Position numbers and translations under genes: made by a program. The notes under the pieces were generated by a model. That model did not search any database, was not told the DNA's origin, and worked only from the letters and a program-made list of their open reading frames with translations. Below, piece by piece: positions 15,276 through 23,064 of a DNA stretch of 31,084 nucleotides (position 1 is its first letter; every line of letters starts with the position of its first letter). Source of the DNA: SAR116 cluster bacterium (lineage in GTDB: Bacteria > Pseudomonadota > Alphaproteobacteria > Puniceispirillales > Puniceispirillaceae); the NCBI GenBank assembly GCA_004213025.1, contig SHBC01000005.1, positions 1 through 31,084 on the forward strand, given 5' to 3'.

Positions 15276-17047
15276 GTCGGGATATCCTCATTCGGCTGGT
15301 CTGTATGGGGTTGGTCTGGTTGGGGTTCGGTCAGGGGCGTCACGGATTCGATTGTCGCGCCGGGAAAAATTTCGGTAATGGCCTTCACCAGCGGCGCTTC
15401 GGCAATCGACTCGATTTCGCGGCGTTGCGCCTCACGCCGTTCCTCGGCGATGGTCATGCCACCAGGGCCGTCGGAGAGGCTGACCATCCAGCGCGCGCCG
15501 GTCCAGTCGCTGAGGCGGCGCGCCATTTCACCCGGCAGGCTGTCAGGCGCGCCGTCGGTCAGGCAGATATCAAGCAGACCTGGCTGCATGCGGACAAGCC
15601 TTACATGGCTGCGGATATGCGCTGCCAGAAGCGGGTCATTCTGCGCCTCGGCAAGTTCGGATATATCCAGCAATGATTGTGGCTGCGGGGCCGCCACATT
15701 ATCGGGTTCGGCCACCGGGGCCGGTTGGGGCGCCAGCGATTCACCACCTCCGGCGCGCATCGTGGCTGGCGGCGAGGTTTCGTCAGGTGGTGCGGGCGCC
15801 ATCATTTCGGGCTGTGGAGCTGGGGTTGGTGGGGCCTGAGTTTGTGGGGTCTGACTTGGTGGGGCCTGGGTTTGTGGAGCCTGAATTGGCGTCTCGTTCG
15901 CCGCCAGACGCTGAACGATGTCGCCGGGGGTTGGCATATTGGCAAGATGCGCCAGCCGGATGACCAGCATTTCGGCGGCGGCCGGTGGTTGCGGCGCCGA
16001 TGTCACCTCACCATGACCCTTGAGCAGCATCTGCCAGGCCCGCCCGAGGCGCGCGATCCCCATCTGGGCTAACGCGTCGATGGCATCTCTCTCGGATTCC
16101 AGTAACGTGTCGAGCGCGCCGCCGGCGGCCTTCTGGCTGGCGCGGTGAACAAGGTCCATCAGGTCCGAGATGATCATTTCGGGCTCGGCACCGCCAGCCA
16201 TCGTCGTCGCCAGTGCGGCCAGCGCGCCAGCCGTATCGCCCCGCATCGCCGTATCAAGGATGGCGATGGAATCGGCACGACCGGGGCGGCCAAGCATGTC
16301 GGTGATGCTGTCGATGGTCATTCTGTCGGCGGTCATCGCCGCCGCCTGGTCGAGAAGTGACAGCGCATCGCGCACCGATCCCTCGGCGGCGCGGGCAATG
16401 GCGGTGATCGCCTCGGCATCGGCGGTGATCGATTCGCGCTCGCAGATGCTGACAAGATGCGTTGCCAGCATGTCGGTCGGCACCCGGCGAAGATCAAACC
16501 GCTGGCATCGCGACAGGATGGTGACGGGCACCTTGCGGATCTCGGTGGTGGCGAAGATGAATTTCACATTGTCGGGAGGCTCCTCAAGCGTCTTCAGCAG
16601 CGCGTTGAACGCGCTCTTCGACATCATGTGGACCTCGTCGATGATATAGATCTTGAACCGTCCCGAGACCGGTCGGTAGGCAACCCCCTCGATGATCTCG
16701 CGCGCGTCATCGACACCGGTATGGCTTGCCGCGTCGATCTCCAGAACATCGACATGGCGTCCGGCGGCAATGGCCTGGCATGGCTCGCAGCTTCCGCATG
16801 GCTCCAGCGTTGCACCGCCCTTACCATCCGGTCCGATGCAGTTCAGCCCGCGGGCCAGAAGCCGCGCTGTCGAGGTCTTGCCGACACCGCGAACGCCGGT
16901 CAGAACAAAGGCATGCGCCAGCCGACCAAGTGACAGTGCGTTTTCCAGCGTGCGGACCAGCGCTTCCTGGCCGATCAGCTCGGAAAAACGTTCGGGGCGG
17001 TACTTGCGCGCAAGTACCCGGTAACCTGTCAGGACGCTGTCGCTCAT
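15272..17047 (-). CDS. dnaX: DNA polymerase III subunits gamma and tau
   Basis: A 591-residue clamp-loader subunit, slightly shorter than E. coli tau (643). Marks are the N-terminal YRVLARKYRPERFSELIGQ, Walker A GVRGVGKTST (51-60), a zinc-binding cysteine set (LNCIG, then EPCGSCEPCQAI), Walker B IYIIDEVHMMS, sensor FIFATTEIRKVP and the arginine-finger motif ILSRCQRFDLRR. Domain III ends near residue 375. A low-complexity Pro/Gln/Thr linker follows (about 385-450, from 12- to 18-bp imperfect repeats at roughly 15820-15890), then a C-terminal domain for tau contacts. I see no clear slippery frameshift site for gamma. Its start is 130 nt downstream of ffs. Confidence 0.97.
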   Translation of the reverse strand: MSDSVLTGYRVLARKYRPERFSELIGQEALVRTLENALSLGRLAHAFVLTGVRGVGKTSTARLLARGLNCIGPDGKGGATLEPCGSCEPCQAIAAGRHVDVLEIDAASHTGVDDAREIIEGVAYRPVSGRFKIYIIDEVHMMSKSAFNALLKTLEEPPDNVKFIFATTEIRKVPVTILSRCQRFDLRRVPTDMLATHLVSICERESITADAEAITAIARAAEGSVRDALSLLDQAAAMTADRMTIDSITDMLGRPGRADSIAILDTAMRGDTAGALAALATTMAGGAEPEMIISDLMDLVHRASQKAAGGALDTLLESERDAIDALAQMGIARLGRAWQMLLKGHGEVTSAPQPPAAAEMLVIRLAHLANMPTPGDIVQRLAANETPIQAPQTQAPPSQTPQTQAPPTPAPQPEMMAPAPPDETSPPATMRAGGGESLAPQPAPVAEPDNVAAPQPQSLLDISELAEAQNDPLLAAHIRSHVRLVRMQPGLLDICLTDGAPDSLPGEMARRLSDWTGARWMVSLSDGPGGMTIAEERREAQRREIESIAEAPLVKAITEIFPGATIESVTPLTEPQPDQPHTDQPNEDIPT

Positions 17048-17176
17048 GATGTCTGAAACCTAGCGCAGCAAGGGCGGCTTTGCCACCGGTAACTGCCCGG
17101 TTGCAGCCTGTACGCCCCCGGTTTTGCGCCCGGTGTCGCAGCTTGTGTCGAACCGGCTGACATCGATCATCGGATG

Positions 17177-17276
17177 AGGGAGAGCGGAAGACTGAACGAC
17201 CCGCGCGAAAACGACCCTGGCTGCTTCCTCTCGGACCTGACCGGTTAGACCGACAGCACGTCCGTCCAGTCTCCCT
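17177..17276 (-). ncRNA. ffs: Bacterial small SRP RNA (4.5S RNA)
   Basis: On the minus strand 17242-17219 reads GGTCAGGTCC then GAGAGGAAGCAGCC, the universal domain IV motif of SRP RNA that binds Ffh. The flanks close a long hairpin: AGGGAGAC (17276-17269) pairs with the 3' end TCTCCCT (17183-17177), and GACTG pairs with CAGTC further in. The total is about 100 nt, normal for the short bacterial form. Placement directly upstream of dnaX is common. The RNA partners Ffh for co-translational targeting of membrane proteins such as YidC substrates. Ends are set by the terminal pairing and the promoter, so they are accurate to a few nt. Confidence 0.95.
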
Positions 17277-17282
17277 GACCTC

Positions 17283-17311
17283 TATATGGATGAAAGCGGC
17301 AGGGGGGACAA
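17283..17311 (-). promoter_or_regulatory. Candidate promoter of ffs
   Basis: On the minus strand a -35 box TTGTCC (17311-17306), a 17-nt spacer and a -10 box CATATA (17288-17283) place the start at about 17276. This is the predicted 5' end of the SRP RNA, and the agreement supports both calls. Confidence 0.65.
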
Positions 17312-17324
17312 GCCATTATTGTCG

Positions 17325-17350
17325 GGCCTGATTGTCAGGCCTGATTGTCA
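17325..17350. repeat. 13-bp tandem repeat upstream of ffs
   Basis: GGCCTGATTGTCA occurs exactly at 17325-17337 and 17338-17350, with a partial ATTGTCG before it at 17318-17324. It lies just upstream of the ffs -35 box, between pheA and ffs. The 353-nt stretch 17048-17400 has no protein gene. It holds ffs, its promoter, this repeat and, at about 17085-17155, several ACCGGG-containing imperfect repeats in the dnaX leader. Confidence 0.85.
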
Positions 17351-17400
17351 CTCCCGGCGGGTCACTGCCGCCGGTAACGTCCGACAGCGGCAACGGCTAA

Positions 17401-18255
17401 TCAGGTGGCGGCGCGCACCGGGCTTGCCGGGTAGGTGCCGAGGATCGTCACCTCACCATGTTGGCAGTAGAATCGTAGCTCTTCCATGGCGAGTTTCATT
17501 TCCGGGGCGTCGATATGGCCCTCGACATCGACATAGAATTGCGCGTGCTCGGCCGAGCCTGGCCGAAGATAGCTTTCCAGCTTGGTCAGGTTGACACCGT
17601 TCGTGGCGAACCCGCCAAGCGCCTTGTAGAGTGCTGCCGGCACGCTGCGAAGCTTGAACACCATGGTGGTCATCATCCGCTCGCCATTCAGCGGCGGCGT
17701 GACGTCGGTGCGCGACATCACAAGAAAGCGCGTGGTGTTGTGCTCGGCATCCTCGGCCGAGGCCAGCAACACATCAAGGCCATAGATCTGGCCGGCAAGT
17801 TCCGAGGCGATGGCGCCAATCGCCGGGTCGCCGCGCGCGGCGATATCCTTGGCGGCGCCGGCGGTGTCGGGATGCATGACCGGCGTCAGACCAAGCGAGC
17901 GAAGCCGCTCGCGGCATTGCGCAAGCCCCTGTGCATGGCTGTGGACCTCGACAAGACTATCCAGCGTCGCGCCCCGCGGGGCCAGAAGATGGTGATTGAC
18001 CCGCTGGAAATGTTCGCCATTGATGAACAGGCCGGATTCGGGAAGAAGATGGTGGATATCGGCCACCCGTCCGGCAATGGAATTCTCGACCGGCACCATG
18101 GCCAGCGCGGCGCGCCCTTCCTGAACGGCGAGGATCATATCCTCGAACGAGGCGCAGGGAAGCACCTCCATCTCCGGCTTCACCGCCTGGCAGGCCATAT
18201 GCGAATAGGCGCCAAGCACGCCCTGGAAAGCGATGATATTGCTGCTGTCGCTCAT
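17401..18255 (-). CDS. pheA: Prephenate dehydratase (monofunctional)
   Basis: A 284-residue enzyme that converts prephenate to phenylpyruvate in phenylalanine synthesis. Marks are IAFQGVLGAYSHMAC at the N-terminus, MVPVENSIAGRV, the HSHAQGLAQC segment and the catalytic NTTRF motif (173-177). A C-terminal ACT domain (about 195-275) starts at VFKLRSVPAALYKALGGF, then NGVNLTKLESY, which likely binds phenylalanine for feedback inhibition. No chorismate mutase domain is present, so it is monofunctional as usual in alphaproteobacteria. It follows kdsB on the minus strand across a repeat-bearing gap of 122 nt that contains a good promoter. Confidence 0.95.
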   Translation of the reverse strand: MSDSSNIIAFQGVLGAYSHMACQAVKPEMEVLPCASFEDMILAVQEGRAALAMVPVENSIAGRVADIHHLLPESGLFINGEHFQRVNHHLLAPRGATLDSLVEVHSHAQGLAQCRERLRSLGLTPVMHPDTAGAAKDIAARGDPAIGAIASELAGQIYGLDVLLASAEDAEHNTTRFLVMSRTDVTPPLNGERMMTTMVFKLRSVPAALYKALGGFATNGVNLTKLESYLRPGSAEHAQFYVDVEGHIDAPEMKLAMEELRFYCQHGEVTILGTYPASPVRAAT

Positions 18256-18304
18256 GACATAGAGGTTCCGTTGCTGTCTTCAGGCGGCATCCCGCCGGCG
18301 CGCG

Positions 18305-18333
18305 AGTATCATGTCATGGCCACATGCTGTCAA
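18305..18333 (-). promoter_or_regulatory. Candidate promoter of pheA
   Basis: On the minus strand a consensus -35 box TTGACA (18333-18328), a 17-nt spacer and a -10 box GATACT (18310-18305) lie about 50 nt upstream of pheA. The -35 box is part of the 16-bp tandem repeat at 18327-18390, so the repeat supplies more than one TTGACA. A small hairpin (GGCGG/CCGCC, 18283-18296) follows in the leader. Confidence 0.65.
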
Positions 18334-18390
18334 TGTTGGGGGCTGTCAATGTTGGGGGCTGTCACTGTTATGGCCAATCAATGTTGGGGG
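18327..18390. repeat. 16-bp tandem repeat between kdsB and pheA
   Basis: CTGTCAATGTTGGGGG occurs exactly at 18327-18342 and 18343-18358. A diverged third unit (18359-18375) and a near-complete fourth, AATCAATGTTGGGGG (18376-18390), follow. The fourth unit encodes the last residues (PQH) and stop of kdsB on the minus strand. The array therefore appears to be a duplication of the kdsB 3' end toward pheA. Confidence 0.9.
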
Positions 18391-19136
18391 CCGCCAAGCC
18401 GATGTCGTGTCGCGGCAAGATCATCCTCGGTATCGACGCCTGCCGGCGCCGCGTCGATCTCGGCGACGGCAACCGTCATGCCGGCTTCCAGCGCGCGAAG
18501 CTGCTCCAGCTTCTCGGCCATCTCCAGCGGTGAGGGTGGCAGTTCGACGAACCGTGCCAGCGCCTCACGCCGCCATCCATAGACGCCGATATGATGATAT
18601 TTCGGCGCATCGCCGGTCGGCACCGGGGCGCGGCTGAAATAGAGCGCGGTGCCGATGCGGGGGTCTGACGTGCCGTCCTGCCAGCTGACCACCGCCTTGA
18701 CGATTTGCGGGCGCGCCGCCTCTTCGTCATCGGCAGTGGTGACAAGTGTCGACAGCGCGGCCTGGCTGCGCGCGGCCGTGGCAAGCAGCGTCGCCGGGAT
18801 CATCGGGTCAAGCTCGGGAAGATCGCCCTGCAGGTTGAGGATCACATCGAATTGCCGGTCCGGGTCGATCCGTTCAACCGCCTCGAAGGTGCGATCCGAT
18901 CCCGACGGGTGGTCGGCCCGGGTTTTCACCGCATTGCCGCCGGCCGCGCGGACAGCCTCAATGATGGCGTCATCGTCGGTCGCCACCCATACAGGCGCGA
19001 TATCGGCGGCCATGGCGCGTTCCAGGACATGCTGGATCATCGGTTTGCCGGCTATGTCGGCAAGCGGTTTTCCGGGCAGCCGACTGGCCGCCATACGGGC
19101 GGGAATGATGATGACAGGTGACAAGGGCGAACTCAT
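18378..19136 (-). CDS. kdsB: 3-deoxy-manno-octulosonate cytidylyltransferase (CMP-Kdo synthetase)
   Basis: A 252-residue nucleotidyltransferase that activates Kdo with CTP for lipopolysaccharide inner core synthesis. Marks are [21 protein letters not shown], where the R and K bind CTP. Also present are WVATDDDAII, the SGSDRTFEAV motif, VILNLQGDLPELDP and PKYHHIGVYGWRREAL. The ATG at 19136 is chosen because the family starts just before the PAR motif. Longer starts (19151, 19214) lack conservation, and no strong Shine-Dalgarno distinguishes them. The stop codon lies inside the 16-bp tandem repeat. It is divergent from the cytochrome c gene. Confidence 0.95.
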   Translation of the reverse strand: MSSPLSPVIIIPARMAASRLPGKPLADIAGKPMIQHVLERAMAADIAPVWVATDDDAIIEAVRAAGGNAVKTRADHPSGSDRTFEAVERIDPDRQFDVILNLQGDLPELDPMIPATLLATAARSQAALSTLVTTADDEEAARPQIVKAVVSWQDGTSDPRIGTALYFSRAPVPTGDAPKYHHIGVYGWRREALARFVELPPSPLEMAEKLEQLRALEAGMTVAVAEIDAAPAGVDTEDDLAATRHRLGGPQH

Positions 19137-19165
19137 GATGCGGCAATTCATCACATAATCGCCGA

Positions 19166-19179
19166 TTTGCCTAGGCAAA
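19166..19179. promoter_or_regulatory. 14-bp perfect palindrome between kdsB and the cytochrome c gene
   Basis: TTTGCCTAGGCAAA is a perfect inverted repeat without spacer, 30 nt upstream of the chosen kdsB start and 26 nt before the candidate -35 of the cytochrome gene. On the minus strand its TTTGCC could act as a weak kdsB -35, with TATGTG (19157-19152) 16 nt away as -10. It could be an operator for a dimeric regulator; this is inference. Confidence 0.4.
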
Positions 19180-19204
19180 AGGCGCAAATAGGCTGATCGG
19201 GGGC

Positions 19205-19233
19205 TTGAGGGCAACCGGCAATTTCGCTAAGAA
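19205..19233 (+). promoter_or_regulatory. Candidate promoter of the cytochrome c-hisN-ghrA run
   Basis: A -35 box TTGAGG (19205-19210), a 17-nt spacer and a -10 box TAAGAA (19228-19233) predict a leader of about 73 nt. Confidence 0.45.
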
Positions 19234-19286
19234 ATGGGCGTTGGGCAGGCCTTGAGATGGCCGGCCGCCAGACAGTTTAGGGGGAG

Positions 19287-19304
19287 CTTCCGCGTCAGCG
19301 GGAG
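19287..19304 (+). promoter_or_regulatory. Hairpin covering the Shine-Dalgarno of the cytochrome c gene
   Basis: CTTCCGC (19287-19293) and GCGGGAG (19298-19304) form a 7-bp stem with one G-U pair and a GTCA loop. The GGGAG ribosome binding site (19300-19304, 8 nt before the ATG) is in the 3' arm. Folding would hide it. Whether this regulates translation is unknown. Confidence 0.45.
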
Positions 19305-19312
19305 ATGTAAGC

Positions 19313-19882
19313 ATGGACGAACTTGGTCTGAACAAGCTTTTTGCCGGTATTCTTGTTGCCGGCCTGTTGCTGATGACAGGCGTGAAGCTTGCCGAAGTCC
19401 TCGTGCCGCACAGCGAGCTCGAGCAGAATGCCTATGTCATCGAGGTGCCCGAGGGTGGCGCTGTCGCCGCCGCCGCGCCGGTCGATAAGGGACCAGAGCC
19501 GATCATGGCGCTGCTGGCCAGTGCCGATGCGCTGGCTGGTCAGAAACTGGCCAAGAAATGCACCGCCTGCCACGTCTTCGACAAGGGCGGTGCCAACAAG
19601 GTTGGACCGGCCCTGTGGAATGTCGTCAATGCCGAGAAGGGCGTTGTCGATGGCTTTGGTTATTCCAACGCCCTGGTTGAATTCGGTGGGCAGTGGGATT
19701 ACGCCGCGCTGAACGCCTTTCTCGCCAAGCCAAAGGCCTATATTTCCGGCACCAAGATGAATTTCGCCGGTCTGAAGAAGCCGCAGGACCGCGCCAACAT
19801 GATTGCCTATCTTCGCCAGCAGGCGGATGCGCCTGCCGCCTTGCCAACAGACGAACAGATTGCCGCCGAAAGCGGCAGCTGA
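19313..19882 (+). CDS. Membrane-anchored class I c-type cytochrome (CycM/c552-like)
   Basis: A 189-residue protein with an uncleaved N-terminal anchor (about 8-30, LFAGILVAGLLLMTGVKLAE). An Ala/Pro/Glu-rich spacer (45-70) and a single class I cytochrome c domain follow. The heme site is CTACH (C83, C86, H87), and M149 in GTKMNFAG is the likely axial ligand. The domain faces the periplasm and probably carries electrons between the bc1 complex and a terminal oxidase, as described for CycM/c552 proteins. The residues after about 172 are an unconserved Ala/Glu tail. The gene adjoins divergent kdsB, a frequent alphaproteobacterial neighbour. hisN starts 6 nt after its stop. Confidence 0.93.
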   Translation: MDELGLNKLFAGILVAGLLLMTGVKLAEVLVPHSELEQNAYVIEVPEGGAVAAAAPVDKGPEPIMALLASADALAGQKLAKKCTACHVFDKGGANKVGPALWNVVNAEKGVVDGFGYSNALVEFGGQWDYAALNAFLAKPKAYISGTKMNFAGLKKPQDRANMIAYLRQQADAPAALPTDEQIAAESGS

Positions 19883-19888
19883 GGCGTC

Positions 19889-20692
19889 GTGTCAGATAGC
19901 AGCCGAATCCACAGCCAGCTCAGCAATGCCGAGCTGGCTGAATTTTTGCGCGGTCTTCCGTCTGTCAGCCGGCCGATCATCTCGAACTGGTTTCGCAGCG
20001 GCGCCGCGATCGAATGGAAGGCCGATGATTCGCCGGTGACGCTTGCCGACAAATCGACCGAACTGGCGCTTCGCGAGGCTCTTATCGCGAAATTCCCTGA
20101 TGATGACATTCTTGGCGAGGAGCATGCCCCGCATCATGGCAGCAGCGGCTATGCCTGGATCATTGACCCGATCGATGGCACACGTGCCTTCATCTGTGGC
20201 AGGCCGGTGTTCGGCACGCTTGTCGGGCTGGTCAGGAATGATGACCCGATCGCCGGGCTGATCGACATGCCGATGCTGGATGAAACCTATATCGCGGTTG
20301 GCGATGTGGCGACGCTGAATGGCGGTGCCATCAGCACCAGCACGGTCAGCGCGATTCGCAACGCGCGGCTTGCCACCACCGCGCCGGAGGCGCTGCTTGC
20401 CGACAGTCTGGATGCCTTCAACAGGCTCAGCGCCGTGGCGGCGACCAACAGCTATGGCGGGGACTGCCACAATTACGCGCTGCTGGCCGCCGGCCACCTC
20501 GATCTGGTGCTTGAGGACGGGCTGGCAACGCATGATATCATGGGGGTGGTGCAGCTGATCCGTGCCGCCGGCGGCATTGTCACCGACAAGACCGGCGCAC
20601 CGGTATCGATGCGCGAGACGACAAGCCTTCTTGCCGCTGCGACGCCGGCGCTTCACGCCGAGGCGCTTGCCATCGTAAGGGGCGAGGGCTGA
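19889..20692 (+). CDS. hisN: Histidinol-phosphatase, inositol monophosphatase family
   Basis: A 267-residue magnesium-dependent phosphatase of the IMPase fold. Marks are DDSPVTLADK (46-55), GEEH (76-79), the metal motif WIIDPIDGTRAFICG (D93, D96) and the late GLATHDIMGVVQLIRAAGG. The IDGTRAFICG and PVFGTLVGL context matches the HisN subgroup, which dephosphorylates histidinol phosphate in histidine synthesis. Inositol phosphate or PAP phosphatase activity cannot be excluded from sequence alone. The start is GTG at 19889, 6 nt after the cytochrome stop, with only a weak ribosome binding site, so coupling is likely. Confidence 0.85.
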   Translation: MSDSSRIHSQLSNAELAEFLRGLPSVSRPIISNWFRSGAAIEWKADDSPVTLADKSTELALREALIAKFPDDDILGEEHAPHHGSSGYAWIIDPIDGTRAFICGRPVFGTLVGLVRNDDPIAGLIDMPMLDETYIAVGDVATLNGGAISTSTVSAIRNARLATTAPEALLADSLDAFNRLSAVAATNSYGGDCHNYALLAAGHLDLVLEDGLATHDIMGVVQLIRAAGGIVTDKTGAPVSMRETTSLLAAATPALHAEALAIVRGEG

Positions 20693-20705
20693 CAGGGAGG
20701 GCGCG

Positions 20706-21635
20706 ATGATCCGGATCGGCTTTTACGGGAATGCCAGCGAGATCGCCACATGGGAAGCGTCACTTGCCGCGCGGCTGCCGGCATTCGAGATCAATGAATT
20801 GCTGAGCGAGGCCGGTGCGGCAAGCGATGTGGCGCTTGTCTGGGCACCGCCGCCGCATGCCTTCGCCAGCTGCGCCAATCTGCGCGGCATCATCATGCAG
20901 GGCCAGGGCGTCGACCATATGATGCGCGACAGCACCGTGCCGCGCGACATCCCACTGGTCCGCCTGATTGACCCTGATATGGCCAATGCGCTGAGCCACT
21001 GGGCGATTCTGAACGCGCTGGATTTCTGGCGTGACGGGGCCACATATCGGGCCCAGCAGGCGGCGCGGCACTGGCACTCGCTGCCGCAGCGCCCGGCCAC
21101 CGGCGCGCGTGTCGGCATCCTTGGTGTCGGGGCCATCGGCACGGTCATCGCAACGCGGTTCGCGGCGCTGGGATTCGCCGTGCGCGGCTTTGCCAGATCG
21201 CCGAAACAGATCGACGGGGTGGAGGTCTTTGTCGGCATGGACCAGCTTGCCGCTTTCGCTGACGGCCTCGACATCGTCGTGTCGGTGCTGCCACTGACCC
21301 CGCAGACGACCGGCATCATGAATGCCGGTTTTTTCGACCGGCTGGCGCCGGGGGCCTTCATCATCAATGGCGGGCGCGGTCTACAGGTGGCGGATGATGA
21401 TCTGCTGGCCGCGCTTGATTCGGGCCGGCTTGGCGGTGCGGCGCTGGATGTATTCGCGGTTGAACCGCTACCGGATGACAATCCGTTCTGGACGCACCCG
21501 AAAGTGCGTGTCTGGCCGCATGTGGCAGCGCAGACCAATGCCATTTCGGCGGCCGATCAGGTGGCGCAGGCGATCCAGCGGATGATGGCAGGCGAGGAGC
21601 CGGCAAACCGTGTCGACTGGGCGCGCGGTTACTAG
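20706..21635 (+). CDS. Glyoxylate/hydroxypyruvate reductase A-like 2-hydroxyacid dehydrogenase
   Basis: A 309-residue D-2-hydroxyacid dehydrogenase close to GhrA. The NAD(P)-binding loop is GILGVGAIG (137-145). The catalytic set is R224 (INGGRGLQVAD), E253 (DVFAVEPLP) and H272 (VWPHVAAQTN). The GhrA hallmark ending VDWARGY is present. It would reduce glyoxylate or hydroxypyruvate in the cytoplasm. A strong GGGAGG ribosome site precedes the ATG. It follows hisN by 13 nt and its stop is 7 nt from the convergent aminopeptidase stop. The exact substrate is not certain. Confidence 0.9.
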   Translation: MIRIGFYGNASEIATWEASLAARLPAFEINELLSEAGAASDVALVWAPPPHAFASCANLRGIIMQGQGVDHMMRDSTVPRDIPLVRLIDPDMANALSHWAILNALDFWRDGATYRAQQAARHWHSLPQRPATGARVGILGVGAIGTVIATRFAALGFAVRGFARSPKQIDGVEVFVGMDQLAAFADGLDIVVSVLPLTPQTTGIMNAGFFDRLAPGAFIINGGRGLQVADDDLLAALDSGRLGGAALDVFAVEPLPDDNPFWTHPKVRVWPHVAAQTNAISAADQVAQAIQRMMAGEEPANRVDWARGY

Positions 21636-21642
21636 CCTTAAT

Positions 21643-23064
21643 TTACTGGCGGTCGGCCAGGCTTTCGATATAGGTGAAAAGCGCGCGAAGCCCCATCGCC
21701 TCGCCGCCTTTGGGACGGCCGGCCCGGCCGGCAAGGTTCCACGCCATCACGTCGATATGCGCCCAGTTCGTCTGTTTGCCGGCAAAGCGGCGCAGGAACA
21801 GCGCGGCGGTGATCGCCCCGCCATAACCCGACGGGCCGGTGCTTGACAGCGCGACATGGCCGGCATCGAGATGTCGCTCATAGGGCTCGAACAGCGGCAG
21901 CCGCCAGAGGGGGTCCGCCGCCGCCGTTGCAGCCGCCAGAATGCCGTCGGCGGTGTCATCAAGATTGCAGAACAGGGCTGGCAATTCGGTGCCAAGCGCC
22001 ACCCGTGCGGCGCCGGTCAGCGTCGCGAAATCAATCATGAAGTCGGGCTCTTCCTCACAGGCAAGGGTGATGGCATCGGCCAGCACAAGGCGCCCCTCGG
22101 CGTCGGTGTTGCCAACCTCGACCGGCAGGCCGGCGCGGGTGTCAATAACATCGAGCGGGCGCATGGATTTTGACGACACCGCGTTCTCGGCCGTCGGCAC
22201 AAGCACCCGAAGCTGTACCGAAATGCCGGCCGTCATCACCGCCGCGGCGAGGCCAAGCACGGTTGCCGCCCCGCCCATATCCTTCTTCATCAACTCCATC
22301 GCCTTTGATGGCTTCAGATCAAGGCCGCCGGAATCAAAGGTGATCCCCTTGCCGATCAGGGTGATTGTCGGCCCGCCGTCGCCCCAGCGAAGATCGATCA
22401 GCCTTGGCGCGATTTCGGCGGCGCGCCCAACCGTGTCGATGGCGGGATAGCCGGTGGCAAGCGCCTCGCCCGCTGTGACCTCGATGCTGGCACCGAACCT
22501 GTCGGCAAGGTGGCGCGCCGCAGCCTCAAGCCCGGCCGGGGTCATGTGGTTTGGCGGCGCGTTGATCAGATCGCGGCAAAAGGCGGTGCCGCTGGCAAGA
22601 CCCACCACCCTGTCGCGCGCCGAATCGTCCGGCATCGCGGCAAGGCTGAGTTCGCGGACGGCCCTGTCCGGTGTCTCGCGATAGGCGGTGAAGCTGTATT
22701 GCGCCAGCGCCCAGCCAAGGCCGACGGCGGCAAGGTCGATTGCCGGGTCGCATGGCCCCGCTATCGACCAGCGTCCAGCCGGAAGCCATCCGGCGATCGC
22801 GGCGGCATGCCAGATGGTGTTCGCCGGGTCGATGATCCCGACAGCATCATCGCGATCAGAATCCTGGCCAGATGCCGGCAGCAGGCACGCCTTGCCACCG
22901 CTGGCGGTAAAGCCGCTGGCCGCGATCCAGTCACGCGAGGCTGGGTCGGCCGCGTCCAGCCAGCCATCATAATCCTGCGGCGTCAGAAGGCGCAGGCGGC
23001 GGGCGTCATCATCATCTGTGACAAGGCCAAGTTCATCTGGTTCGCGAAGCGGAAATCTGGTCAT
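21643..23064 (-). CDS. Leucyl aminopeptidase family (M17) peptidase
   Basis: A 473-residue dizinc peptidase of the M17 family, which removes N-terminal residues in peptide turnover. The catalytic C-terminal domain shows LINAPPNHMTPAGLE, IGKGITFDSGGLDLKPS (K239, D244), MKKDMGGAA (D262) and the signature NTDAEGRLVLADA (D321, E323, R325). The N-terminal domain (1-150) is divergent. The ATG at 23064 overlaps the stop of the MATE gene as ATGA, so the pair is translationally coupled. The frame stays open to 24210, but that upstream part is an out-of-frame reading of the MATE gene. It differs from the long PepA of E. coli in its N-terminal domain, so a specific symbol is not given. Confidence 0.93.
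   Translation of the reverse strand: MTRFPLREPDELGLVTDDDDARRLRLLTPQDYDGWLDAADPASRDWIAASGFTASGGKACLLPASGQDSDRDDAVGIIDPANTIWHAAAIAGWLPAGRWSIAGPCDPAIDLAAVGLGWALAQYSFTAYRETPDRAVRELSLAAMPDDSARDRVVGLASGTAFCRDLINAPPNHMTPAGLEAAARHLADRFGASIEVTAGEALATGYPAIDTVGRAAEIAPRLIDLRWGDGGPTITLIGKGITFDSGGLDLKPSKAMELMKKDMGGAATVLGLAAAVMTAGISVQLRVLVPTAENAVSSKSMRPLDVIDTRAGLPVEVGNTDAEGRLVLADAITLACEEEPDFMIDFATLTGAARVALGTELPALFCNLDDTADGILAAATAAADPLWRLPLFEPYERHLDAGHVALSSTGPSGYGGAITAALFLRRFAGKQTNWAHIDVMAWNLAGRAGRPKGGEAMGLRALFTYIESLADRQ

Noticed and set aside
15272..17047. Programmed frameshift in dnaX to make gamma
   Set aside because: I could not find an A-AAA-AAG-type slippery run in the coding strand near the end of domain III.
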